DNA from: Theocolax elegans | Lineage: Eukaryota > Arthropoda > Insecta > Hymenoptera > Cerocephalidae | Direction of reading: 5' to 3' | NCBI GenBank assembly: GCA_026168455.1 | Contig: CM047425.1 | Span: 40,444,711 to 40,508,710, forward strand | DNA length: 64,000 bases | Shown here: positions 37,661-48,362 of the stretch, piece by piece | Position numbering within the stretch: position 1 is the first letter of the stretch | How the letters are laid out: every line of letters starts with the position of its first letter | Position numbers and translations under genes: made by a program | Notes under the pieces: model-generated | Seen by the model: the letters and a program-made list of their open reading frames with translations, nothing else | The model's database searches: none | What the model was told of the DNA's origin: nothing

Positions 37661-38855
37661 TGGGCTATTTCACATCAGTAGTACGATGAAAATTTGAAAT
37701 CACTCCAAATTTTGTAAACAGACTGGAAATATCTTCCAGAAGATAGAAAAAAAATTTGAGGTGTTAAAAATAATTTGCCTAAGAGTTATTCCACCATGAA
37801 AAATGGAAATTTTTCAATTTTTTAGAGAAATTATTATTTTCAAAGCTATTTATCTCAAAATCTATTGATTTTTTTAAAAATACATTATAAACAACTTTTG
37901 TTCAAAATAATCTTTAGAACTTATCTACTTGGGTTACAATTCCTGATTTTAAAATCTCGAAGAGATAGAACGCCCGGAAATATTGAATATCAAACAGGCG
38001 ACCACGCCACAATCGATTTTGATCTAACACCGCTCAAAAGATCACATTTTTTGAACACACAAACACCAAATTTTTTTAAAAATTTAAATGGGTAATACCA
38101 TGTTAATTTTTGTGAATTTTTTGTCTTTCTTTAAATTATCATAACTTTTTACGGAATTGAAGGTCATAAAAAGCTACAGACTATTTGAAAGGTATTGCTC
38201 CAAGCTTTCTTTTAGACCTTTGGATAAAAAAATCAATTGCGGCGAACTTACACTTTTTTAAGTTGAATATTGACATGTAGTTTATGTAACATTGACCTTA
38301 AGATTAGAAATTCTAACCCAGAAGGATAATTCTACACATAATTAGCAACGAATATTTGTATAGTAAAAGTTGATAGATTTTGAGTTAAATAGCGATAAAC
38401 CCAGGCATAACTTACAACAGCGGTCTTGGCCGATAAGCTAACCCAAGCCATTCGAAAGCTCGCGAAAAATGTGAACTTTTGAGAGGTGTTAGATTAAAAT
38501 CGATTATGGTGTGGTAGCCGTTTTTGGATATTCAATATGTCCGGGTGTTCTATCTCTTCGAGATTTTAAATTAAGAAATGTAACCAGGGTAGATAAGTTC
38601 TAAAGATTAATTTAAACAAAAGTTGTTTGTAATGTTTTTTTCAAAAAATCAACAGAATTTGAGATAAATGGCTTTTAAAAATAGAAATTTTTCTAATAAA
38701 TTAAAAAATTTCCACTTTTCATGGTCGAATAACTCTTAAGCAAATTATTTTTAACACTTAAATTTTTTTTGTATGTTCTGGAAGATGTTTCCAGCCTGTT
38801 CTCAAATTTTGGAGTGATTTAAAATTTTCATCGTACCACTTGACGTGAGATAGAC
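37661..38855. mobile_element. Complete TA-flanked fold-back, family P, copy 2
   Basis: Left end gggctatttcacatcagtag, right end ctacttgac-type complement ending gtaccacttgacgtgagatag. Arms are about 400 bp. The right two-thirds (38040-38855) is nearly identical to 31745-32572, whereas the left arm is more diverged (gatagaacgcccggaaatattg retained here, lost in copy 1). It is flanked by tatata on both sides. A non-autonomous element with no ORF of note. Confidence 0.7.
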
Positions 38856-38934
38856 CATATATATGTATACATATGTATGTATGTATGTGGGTGTGTGTGC
38901 GTGCGGCGTAATATTTATATAATATATATATATA

Positions 38935-40243
38935 TATTTTAAAATTGTTTTTTCAAGAATACATAATATATGTATTTTTTCCGTGCGCAAAAAAAAGTTG
39001 TGAACATAACTTGAAAGAATGTGTATTTGTCTACTCATTCTTCATAAAACTCATAAAATTTTTAAACGTATACCCAATAATAATAACGGATCTAAAATGC
39101 AATGTAATGCTTTAAATACAGATGCAAAATTATTTGAAGATTAAATAAATATTAATCAAGTATAACATACACTTTTCCAAATATCTATATGTGAAATATA
39201 CAATAAGTTAAAAATTAAATATATTAATTATTGCATTTTTAAGATAATTCTATTATAAACAGTATAGGCAAAAGAAAATTCAAATTTTAACAGTGGCAAT
39301 ATAAAATACGAATTACATTTGAATAGATTTTCAAAAACTATTAATTTAGGAGCATTTAATTTAAATATTTTTTAAATTAATATTTCAAAATTGTATGGAT
39401 ATATAAGTGTGTAGATAATTTATATTTATATAACACAATATTTTAAATAAACAAGTATGTATTTATTAGAAATAGAAGGATATTTAAGAAATGAATTTGT
39501 TTATAATAATCAAAATAAATATTTGGGCTCTGCATAGTAAAAATAAATTGGATATAATTATGGATTAAAACGCAAATTTTGAAATAGAGTGCAAATTACG
39601 AATCACGGGAGAAATGGAAGAAACAGGTTTTTATTTATATAGCGCTAAAATTTTATAAATAATTCTTTAAAAATAATACAAAAATTAATTTAATGAAGAA
39701 GAAAGTTTTATTACTATTAAAGTACAAAATATTAATGACATAGAACTTTTGGCGATGATCGTTCGTCATTAAATAAATTAATTTTAGAAGGTGAATTTCT
39801 ATTTATAACGGTTTAAAATAATCCAAAATGTTAATAAGTTGTTAACTAAAATACTACAATTTAGTAGGTATATGTACTTTACTATTTTTGGTAAGTTAAT
39901 TTTTCATTATCATTTATAATTATTAAAATATAAATTTAAGCTTTATAAGAATTCATATAGTTTAATATTTACAGTTAACATTTAATACGTCTATTTTTTT
40001 ATTATTTTTATTCTGATTTCATTACACTAAATTTTGGTAAACTTTTATTTATAAATTATAATAACTATAGCAATACCTCCAAGGTGTTGTATGAATCTGT
40101 TTAATTTTTAAGGTGTCCATGGTAGTGAAAAAATAATACAATTTAAAACATTATTTTAAATAAATTAATTACGAAAAACCTTTTTCGAAATTAAAAATAG
40201 GGGGTTGGCGCGCGAAGCGCGCAGGGGGGCGAAGCCCCCCTAG
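38935..40243 (+). mobile_element. Helitron-like non-autonomous element, copy with complete 3' end
   Basis: It begins after a TA microsatellite with attgttttttcaagaatac and ends with two adjacent GC hairpins, gcgcgcgaagcgcgc (40208-40222) and ggggggcgaagcccccc (40224-40240). The sequence then reads ctag (40240-40243) followed by t and TA repeats. A terminal hairpin followed by CTRR|T is the Helitron 3' signature. Here the hairpin abuts the CTAG instead of lying about 10 bp upstream, so assignment to Helitron/Helentron relatives is tentative. I could not fix the 5' TC end. The interior is AT-rich and non-coding. The F2 target site (39511-39525) is empty. Confidence 0.5.
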
Positions 40244-40254
40244 TATATATATAT

Positions 40255-40805
40255 ATATATATATATACTCATAAGTATATTCACATATACATATACACAC
40301 ACAAATTATTCGCACTGTTAATTTTAATAATTAATCGCAATATTTGTACACTCGACGAAATAATAAGTACGCGAAAAATATTGTAATTCCATTTAACTAT
40401 ACGCAGCGAAAGAATAATATACTCGATAGTATTTCGAACTGACGAAATTGACTGCTTGAGAGTCGGACGAGAACTGACTATATGTTTCACAGAATGCTTA
40501 GGCGAAAACCGACGCCTTGTTGACCAGCTGATTATTTGGGAAATTTTTAAGTAAACCCGTTATTACCAGTAGAATATTAAGAAATGGGAAAAACCTCTGG
40601 AAAATTTCTTATTTTGCGTCTAAAGCGAGGATCGAACTCGATCGTTACAAGTTTCCCCAAAAACCATAAAATCATAAAACATTTAACCGGACAGCGCGTT
40701 CAAAACGTGCGAGGTTCAAACGGGTTTCTGGCCTGTTTCTACGTTTCAAACCCTTCCAGATCTTTGTATAGCAGGTCAAAATAATTTGAATTATATTGAA
40801 TAATA
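40255..40805 (-). repeat. tRNA-like-bearing 0.5-kb repeat, copy 3
   Basis: Third near-identical copy of 32690-33200, starting in the TA microsatellite directly after the Helitron-like end. The tRNA-like module is on the minus strand at about 40619-40699 with box B cgagttcgatcctcg. Confidence 0.5.
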
Positions 40806-40849
40806 TTATACATCAAATATATATATATATATATATATATTATTAACAG

Positions 40850-41800
40850 TGCGATTATTACGTTAAGTCGATAATAATGTTAACGACTGAACAACCGCCA
40901 TTCGAAAGCTCTTGAATAATGTGATCTTTTGAGCGGTGTTAGATCAAAATCAATTGTGGCGTGGTCGCCTTTTTGATAATCAATATTTCCGGGTGTCCTA
41001 TCTTTTCGAGATTTCAAAATTATGAATTATTACCTAGGTAGATAAGTTCTTAAGATTATTTTGAACCAAAGTTGTATGAATTGTTCTTTCAAAAAAGTCA
41101 ATAAATTTTTTGAGAAAAATGCTTTAAAAATTGCAATTTTCTAAAAAAATTAAAAGATTTCCATTTTTTATGGTGGAATAACTCTTAGGCAAATTATTTT
41201 TAACACCTAAAAAATTTTTTCTATTTTCTGGAAGATATTTCCAGCCTGTTCTCAGAATTTGGTGCGATTTAAAATTTTCATCATACTATTTGACATGAAA
41301 TGGCCCATAAATTATCACAACTTTTTCAAGAATTGAAGGTCCCAAAAATGCTACAGACCATTTGAAAGGTATTGCTCCTAGCTTTCTTCTAGACATTTGG
41401 ATAAAAAAATCAATTTTTGCGCACTTAACCTTTTTTTAAGTTGAATATTGACATGTAGTTTATGTAACATTGTCCTTGAGATTAGAAATTCTAACCCAGA
41501 AGGATAAATTCTAGACGTAATTAGCTACAAATGTTACATATAATGTTCTATAGTAAAAATTAAAAGATATTGAGTTTAATATCGGTAAACCCAGCTGGTG
41601 TTGAAAAAAACTTGGAAAAATTCACTTTTTCAGGTTAGAATAACTTTTGAGCAAATAGATTCCACCTAAAAATTTTTTTCTGTATTCTGAAAGACATTTG
41701 CTATTTGTACCCAAAATATGGTGCATTTTAAAATTTTAATCGGACCAATATATATATATATATTTATAATATATAAATATTTCGCCGCCGCCGTGTCTAA
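40850..41800. repeat. Inverted family-P arm and centre, duplicate of 35150-36060
   Basis: Same order and almost the same bases as 35150-36060, including the terminal gccgccgccgtgtctaagaa motif at about 41785. Together with the preceding 0.5-kb repeat this makes a duplicated block of about 1.5 kb (34555-36110 versus 40255-41820). Confidence 0.75.
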
Positions 41801-41812
41801 GAATTCAGGACT

Positions 41813-41856
<44 letters not shown>

Positions 41857-42112
41857 TATATAAATAGTTCGCCGCCGTCCTGCCTAAGGTTTCAGGATTC
41901 TAATATATGCCGATGTGTATAAAAATTTTTCATTCCCGATATATGGGCATATATGGTTCCAGAGACCATAGTACATACATAGATATATATATATATATAT
42001 GTGTGTGTGTATATATATGTGTGTGTGTGTATGTGTGTGTGTGGGTGTGTGCGTGCGTGCGTGCGTGTGTGTGTGCGGCGGAATATTTATATAATATATA
42101 TATATATATATA
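41801..42112. repeat. TA and TG/CG microsatellites with a degenerate GCC motif
   Basis: TA run (41816-41852), then gttcgccgccgtcctgcctaagg (a decayed version of the cgccgccgtgtctaag motif), tatatatatgtgtgtg runs and a gcgtgcgtgcgtgcgtg tract (42050-42070). Frames on both strands across this are low-complexity. No gene. Confidence 0.8.
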
Positions 42113-42895
42113 TATTTTAAAATTGTTTTTTCAAGAATACATAATATATGTATTTTTTCCGTGCGGAAAAAAAATTTGTGAATATAACCTGAAAGAATGT
42201 GTATTAGTTTACTCATTCTTGATAAAACTCATAACATTTTTAAATGTATACTGAATAATAATAACGGATCTAAAATTCAATGTAATGCTTTAAATACAGA
42301 TGCAAAATTGTTTGAAGATAAAATAAATATTAATCAAGTATAACATACACTTTTCCAAATATCCATATGATATATACAATGGGTTAAAAATTAAATACAT
42401 TAATTATTGCATTTTTAAGATAATTCTATTATAAACAGTAATGGCAAAAGAAAATTCAAATTTTAACAGTGGCAATATAAAATACGAATTACATTTAAAA
42501 AGTTTTTCAAAAATTATTAATTAAGGAGCATTTAATTTAAATATTTTTTAAATAAAAATTTCAAAATTGTATGGATATATAAGTAAGTAGATAATGTATA
42601 TTTATATAACACAATATTTTAATTAAACAAGTATGTATTTATTAGAAATATAAGGATATTTAAGAAATGAATTTGTTTATAATAATCAAAATAAACCCGC
42701 GTAGAAAAAAATTCATGTGAAAATCATGGCAAAATTTTTCCTTGCAATATCTCGGCAAAATCGTGGGTAATCAGCAGAATCCATGATTTTGCAAGGATTT
42801 TGGCATAAGTATTATTCAAATTATAATAAAAAAAATAATTAAAATTTGTTGCAAACGTATGGCATTTAAGTAACTATAATTTAAAAACAAAAAGT

Positions 42896-42965
42896 AATCC
42901 TTCGGGGATTCGAATTTGAATCTTTTATACCAAAGTCTTTCGCCCTACCAACTGAGCTATTTTAT
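42896..42965 (-). other. tRNA-like module in the left arm of F2
   Basis: On the minus strand: aatagctcagttggtagggc (good box A, D-stem gctc/gggc), about 27 bases, then attcgaatccccgaagga (box B-like). The spacing of D and T arms is close to canonical, but the anticodon and acceptor stems do not pair well. Its mirror is at 43066-43135. Confidence 0.6.
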
Positions 42966-43065
42966 TGTTTATATCAATATGTTAAATTCAGGTTAAATAT
43001 AAAAAACAATAGCAGCACACTTCAATTCATTTTATAACCTGAATATAAAATATTGATATAAACAA

Positions 43066-43135
43066 TAAAATAGCTCCGTTGGTAGAGCGAAAGACTTTGG
43101 TATAAAAGATTCAAGTTCGAATCTCCGAAGGATTA
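43066..43135 (+). other. tRNA-like module in the right arm of F2
   Basis: Box A-like aatagctccgttggtagagc with D-stem gctc/gagc and box B-like agttcgaatctccg, then a T12 run at 43137-43148 (Pol III-type stop). It differs from the left arm at a few positions (gctccg versus gctcag, agttcg versus aattcg), so the arms are drifting independently. Confidence 0.6.
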
Positions 43136-44089
43136 CTTTTTTTTTTTTAAATTATAGTTAATTAAATGCCATACGTTTGCAACAAATTTTAATTATTTTT
43201 TTTATTATAATTTGAATAATACTTATGGCAAAATCCTTGCAAAATCATGGATTCTGCTGATTACCCACGATTTTGCCGAGATATTGCAAGGAAAAATTTT
43301 GCCATGATTTTTACATGAATTTTTTTCTACGCGGGAATATATGGGCTCTGTAAGAGAAAAATAAATTGGATATAATTAAGGATTAAAACGCAAATTTTGA
43401 AAGAGGGTGCAAATTACGAATTACGGGAGAAATGGAAGAACAGATTTTTATTGATATGCAGATAAAATGTTATAAATAGTTCTTTAAAATAAATACGAAA
43501 ATTTATTTATTTAAAAAGAAAGTTTTATGACTCTAAAAGTACAAAATATTAATGACATAGAACTTTTCGCGATGATCCTTCGTCATTAAATAAATTAATT
43601 TCAGGAGGTGAAGTTCTATTTAGATCCGTTAAAAATAATCCAAAATTTTAATAAGTTGTTACTAAATACTACAATTTAGTAAGTATATGCACTTTACTGT
43701 TTTTGGTAAGTTAAATTTTCTATAACATTTATAGTTATTAAAATATAAAGTTAAACTTTATAAGAAATCATATAGTTTAAAATTTATAGTTAACATTTAA
43801 TATGTCTCTATTATTTTTATTATTTTTATTCTGATTTCAGTACACTAAATTTTGGTAAAAACTTTTATTTATAAATTATAATCGTATTTAAAAAAAAATT
43901 ACATTTTTGGTATAAAACCCAATGAACTATAACAGTACATTCAAGGTGTTGTATTGATCTGTTTAATTTCTAAGGAGCCCATGGTAGTGAAAAAATAATA
44001 CAATTTAAAACATTATTTTAAAAACCTTTTTCGAAGTTCAAAATAGGGGGTTGGCGCGCGAAGCGCGCAGGGGGGCGACGCCCCCCTAG

Positions 44090-44650
44090 TATATATATAT
44101 ATATATGATTATCTAATTTTTTCAATTTATGAATAATGTTAAAAAATAAAGTGTTCTGTCTTTTAAAATTGCTTTCTCTAAACATCTACAAGTAATTTTG
44201 AGGCGAATGAATTATAATTGAACGATCAAACAAACTTACCTGTAAGTGAAGTTCGATCGCAAATATATGAAGATCCTCATTCGAAAGATTGCTTCCCACC
44301 CGAAATAAATAAAGCCAATCCCGATTTTATTTTCGCAATTTTATATGCTCTAAAATTATGAATTCTGAACTTGATTATAGGAACGAGGCATAGTTGTCTC
44401 AAACGTGAAAAAAGGCGTCAAAAATATGGATTCCACTTGCATTACATCCCACGTATTGCTATTCCAGATGTAAAGAACGCTTTTTCTTTCAAGAATAATA
44501 TACTTCCTAGCCGGTCAACTAATTAGAACGTCTTAATTGCTGAAACACTGCGAACATGACGAGAAAGGTAAATTGAGCATTTTCTCGTATGTAATAAGGA
44601 AGTTAGAAATTTAATTGCGATGGTATTGCGAATTACGCGCGCGCACTCAC
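44090..44650. other. Unassigned unique region
   Basis: AT-rich, no supported gene on either strand. It starts with the TA repeat after the Helitron-like end and finishes in a gcgcgcactcacacacacac microsatellite that runs into the LINE at 44669. Confidence 0.5.
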
Positions 44651-44670
44651 ACACACACACATACATACAT
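44651..44670. repeat. (ACAY)n microsatellite at the LINE 5' junction
   Basis: The tract acacacacacatacatacat ends exactly where LINE coding sequence starts (ttgggacctctttgg). Several R1-clade lineages insert specifically into ACAY repeats, so this may be the target site and not chance. Confidence 0.7.
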
Positions 44671-46070
44671 TGGGACCTCTTTGGAACGTCATTTACGACG
44701 GATTGCTTAGGCAGCAGCTTCCACAGAGAGTGTCGATGGTGGCTTTTGCGGACAATGTGGCTTTGCTCGTCGTCGCAAGGAGCAACGATGAGATAGAATA
44801 TCTCGGAGATATCTCTATCGCGGTAGTGGCTGCATGGTTAAGCACCCATGGGTTGTGTCTGGCGGCCGAAAAGACCGAGGCGGTACTTATCTCCAGAACG
44901 AAGCAATGGAGGTACGCCACCTTTACTGTAAATGATAAACATATAAGATCAGCTGATACGGTGAAATACCTAGGAGTCATCTTGGATGCGCAGCTAACAT
45001 TCAAGGAACACCTACAGAGTGCAGGGTCGAAAGCCATAGGACTGGCTGGAGCTTTGTCGGGCATAATGCCCAATATCGGAGGGCCAAAGCAGCCACGTCG
45101 AACCCTCTTAGCGACAGTGATAAGCTCGGTAATTTTATGTGGAGCCCTGATTTGGGCGGATGTCCTAAGAAGTAATCTGAGCTACGGTGCATCCTATCGG
45201 CGAGCCTGCAGAATAGCCACGCTAAGGGTGGCTCATGCTTATAGAACCGTGTCAGATATAGCCCTCTCGGTGATCACGGGAATTCCTCCCATCGATCTTT
45301 TGGCGATAGAGAGGGCTAATACGTACAGGAAATGTCGGCATACCTTAGAAATCAGCAGCGACTCAGCACGTGGTAGTAACAGTCGGGGTCAAACAGGACC
45401 ATCGAACTGTGGTAGCAGAGATGGGATTCGGCAAGCGAAGGTCGCTGGACCCACCACGTAATCCCAGATGTCGCCAAGTGGACGAGTAGGAGACACGGAT
45501 TCGTCTCCTTCCACCTGACCCAGGTGCTAACCGGGCATGGGTGTCTTTGCAGTTACCTGCACCGCATCCGTATATATAGGGGTGCGGAGTGCCCGTTCTG
45601 CCCTGGTGTCGACGAAGACGTGGAGCACGTCTTGTCCTGGTGTCCTCGATTCGCCGAAGAAAGGGGTGATTTCCAAACCTTTTGGAAGGGGCCTTTGACA
45701 CCAGAGAGTATCGGGATGTTCATTCTTGGTTCGCAAGAAGGTTGGGATGCCGTAGTGACCTTTGCAGTATCCATCGTGGGGCGGCTGAACCATATCAGAA
45801 AAGAAGAACAGCGTACCAGGGGCGACATTAGTAGCCGCTCCACACGCACGAGACAGTGATATGATTGCCGATCACGAAGGGGTAAACGTAGCATGACTGC
45901 CCCTCTCAAAGTAATGCCGTACGGCGGTTTCCGAGAGGGGGAAGATCAGTCGAGAGGAGGAGCTCTGCCAAGACCGAAGGCAGGGTGGTTTTTAGTGAGT
46001 ATGGTCACGCTGACCGAGTCCCACACTCCGTGCGTAAAGAGCATTTTTACCGCCTCCTCACAAAAAAAAC
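44669..46070 (+). pseudogene. 5'-truncated R1-clade LINE (RT C-terminus and Cys-rich tail)
   Basis: Coding similarity starts mid-reverse transcriptase at GPLWNVIYDGLLR and includes the active-site block FADN, where FADD is expected, so the catalytic Asp is changed. It continues as KYLGVILDAQLTFKEHL and LSVITGIPPIDLLA, typical of the R1 clade, in one frame to about 45400. A frame change and an in-frame TAG follow near 45405. The second frame (about 45408-45859) gives HLTQVLTGHGC and the terminal zinc-knuckle CPFCPG…EHVLSWCPRF. The 3' UTR runs to about 46070 and ends in cctcctcacaaaaaaaac. ORF1 and the endonuclease are missing. Minus-strand frames here are shadows. A dead 5'-truncated copy. Confidence 0.9.
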
Positions 46071-47140
46071 TTAATCGCTATAAGGCAACAAATATACATT
46101 TCTATGAATATTTCGGGCACTTTTTCCGAAATGTTTTGATCAAAAGTGGTCTTAATGGCTTCGACCCACTCTTGAAATGTATAGGTAGTTTCTGACTATT
46201 ATAAGACATCTTGTAGACAGTATTTGGTTTTTAGAGTCCAGAACAGAATTGCTGATTTTCACTTTTTAAGGTTTAAATGGTTTACAAGAGTGTAACAGCA
46301 TACATTTATGACTTTAAAAGTTTTTTTAATGAAAAATTTAGAAAATTTTACAAGAAGTGTCATATTAATGTTTATAGAGAAAAAAACATTCTGTGGGAGC
46401 TACAAATTCATGAAAATGGGCTTATAATGCAAAAAAGTGTTAACTCTCTGTAACTTAAAATAATGGCCCCGAAAAAATCTGAAAAAATTCAGGAGAATTA
46501 CTGGATACCTGTAAAAAATATTCCCATAGTTATAGCAATATTAATTTTTTTCATCTTCGATTTCACCCATATACATATATATATATATATATTGGTTATT
46601 CTAGCCGAATTCGACAAAAACTTGTTTCACCATCGTACATTTCGTTTCTATTTCTACTTATCAAAAACAATTGATTTAAGCCTATTTGAAAGCGATTAAT
46701 AGCGCTCATAAAGACGAAACAATGCTGTTTAATTTGCTCAAAAAGACCAACAATTAGCAAAGTTAGAAACAACTGAATATAACGTTAACTTCAACAAAAT
46801 ACGTTGTACTAAAAACAAATATGCACCGAAAATTATTGCAATCATCATTTAACTATTTTTTCTATTATCAGAGGGAAAATGAAAAGTATCTTTCACTATA
46901 CATGTACATTTATGCATATAAATGGCACCCTAGAATCAATATTCCAATAGAGTAATACATTTTTTTAAAACGATATAAGTCGTCTTATATCGTTTTCATA
47001 CAATGTTAATGTGATCTTGTAAAGAATTCGACTTGTATCGTTATACTGCGCATCTCCTTATATATTTGAGTATTACAGTACACATAATAAAGCATAGTTG
47101 TGATCTATTTATTTACGATTTTTGAATCTTTCATTTTTCA
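46071..47140. other. Unassigned AT-rich region with a 13-bp-stem hairpin
   Basis: No supported gene. The frame at 46463-46699 is low-complexity. A perfect hairpin aaaacgatataag-tcgt-cttatatcgtttt lies at 46967-46996, and a short TA run at about 46573. Confidence 0.5.
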
Positions 47141-47230
47141 ATGGAAGTAGATGTGGGGCGGAATAGCGAGACTGATCTATTTTTAGACCCAGGCTGGTAT
47201 AGCGTTACCCCCACCACTCTCACTCTCTCG

Positions 47231-47263
<33 letters not shown>

Positions 47264-48030
47264 CTTCGCTCCCCCCAACCCCACATGTCAGAATATTGGG
47301 TCTGCTCTCTGGGGCGGTATAGCGTGCTCTCGGACCTCTTTCTCGCACTCGTGTAGTATACATCGCCTCTCGGACCTCTCGCTTTCGCACTAGTGCAGTA
47401 TACGTCATCTCTCGGATCTCTCTGTCGCACTCACATGGTCTACGCAACCTTTCGGATCTCTTTCTCGCACTCACATATTCTGCTTACCTCTCAGAGCATT
47501 AGGCCCGCTCATTGGGGTGGTATATCATGATTCTCGGACCACTCTCTCGCACTTACACAGAATACGTAACCTCTCGGACCTCTCTCTCGGACTCACGCTT
47601 TCTAGGTTACCGCTTGAACCTCTCCCTCGCACTCGTGTAGTATACGTTACCGCTCGGACCTCTCTCTCTCTCTCTCTAGCACTCGTGCAGTATACGTCAG
47701 CGCTCGGACCTCTCTCTCAAACTCACGCTGTCTACGTCACCGCACGGACCTCTCTTTCGCACTTACACGACCAACGTCACCTCTCGGAACATTAGGTCGC
47801 TTGTTGGGTTGGTATAGCGAGATTCTCGGACCTCTCTCTCGCACTTATTCAGTCTACGTAACCTCTCGGACCTCTCTCTCTTTCGCACTAGTGCAGTGTA
47901 CGTCATCTCTCGGACTTCCCTCTCGTACTGATGCCGTCTACGTCACCACTCGACCCTCTCTCTCGCAGTAGCATGACCTACATAACCTCTCTTTCTGTCT
48001 CCCTCGCACCCACATCACCTTCATTCTCTT
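47141..48030 (+). repeat. CT-rich minisatellite, left side of the Maverick region
   Basis: About 20 degenerate units of 40-43 bp, each with ctctcggacctctctctcgc, then actcacg-like and tacgtcacc-like parts, plus a pure CT tract (47219-47268). On the opposite strand a similar unit (agagaggtccgagcc, cgtaagtgcgagagag) fills 61560-62010. The two arrays are in inverted orientation and lie on both sides of the Maverick genes. Open frames through it are repeat-coded and not genes. Confidence 0.85.
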
Positions 48031-48362
48031 AATATATTATCTAATATAAAGGATTATGTGTAAGGTTAGGGTAAAAATGAAAATTAACAATGATTAATTT
48101 ATATAACTTTTTTTATTCAGCTGGTTATTAGTAATATTATACAATTATACATGATATGTAATGAAATTATTTCATTTTTTGTACCCATTGAGTTCAGGTG
48201 CAGAATACGTGTTAGTTGAAATTTTTTCAGTGTATTGCTTGCACAGAGACTGCAGGAATTTGCATGCATCTTTTTTTTCTTCTTTTTCATCTAACAGTAG
48301 TGTGTACTCAGGAACACTATTTTTGGACCCATCTTGGTCAAAGGTTAGAGTTATAATAAAGT

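Larger units (their letters stand above)
42696..43335. mobile_element. Fold-back element F2 with CCCGCGTA ends and a tRNA-like module in each arm
   Basis: This 640-bp inverted repeat runs from cccgcgtagaaaaaaattca to a mirrored end in ttctacgcggg. Arms of about 290 bp are nearly identical. The empty paralogue at 37265-37279 reads aaaataaatatatgg. The filled site reads aaaataaa, element, aatatatggg, giving a 2-bp duplication AA. The arms contain outward-facing tRNA-like modules, and the right one ends in a 12-T run. F1 (3058-3993) shares the terminal CCCGCGTA, the 2-bp duplication and the layout, but little other sequence. No transposase, so it must be mobilised in trans if mobile. Confidence 0.88.
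42113..44089 (+). mobile_element. Helitron-like non-autonomous element, copy carrying fold-back F2
   Basis: Same interior as 38935-40243 and the same 3' end: gcgcgcgaagcgcgc (44054-44068), then ggggggcgacgcccccc (44070-44086), then ctag (44086-44089), t and TA repeats. Only the triloop differs (gac, not gaa), so the stem is retained. The 640-bp element F2 (42696-43335) interrupts it, and paralogues show the uninterrupted sequence. No ORF. Confidence 0.5.

Noticed and set aside
44693..45909. Minus-strand frames of 88-126 residues opposite the LINE
   Set aside because: The plus strand has clear R1-clade RT and zinc-knuckle motifs, so these are shadows.
47131..47795. Arg/Glu- or Leu/Ser-rich frames in the CT minisatellite
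   Set aside because: They arise from the repeat composition, are present on both strands, and end at array irregularities.
47141..48030. CRISPR-like array of 40-bp repeats
   Set aside because: Units are contiguous and degenerate without distinct spacers. It is a eukaryotic minisatellite.
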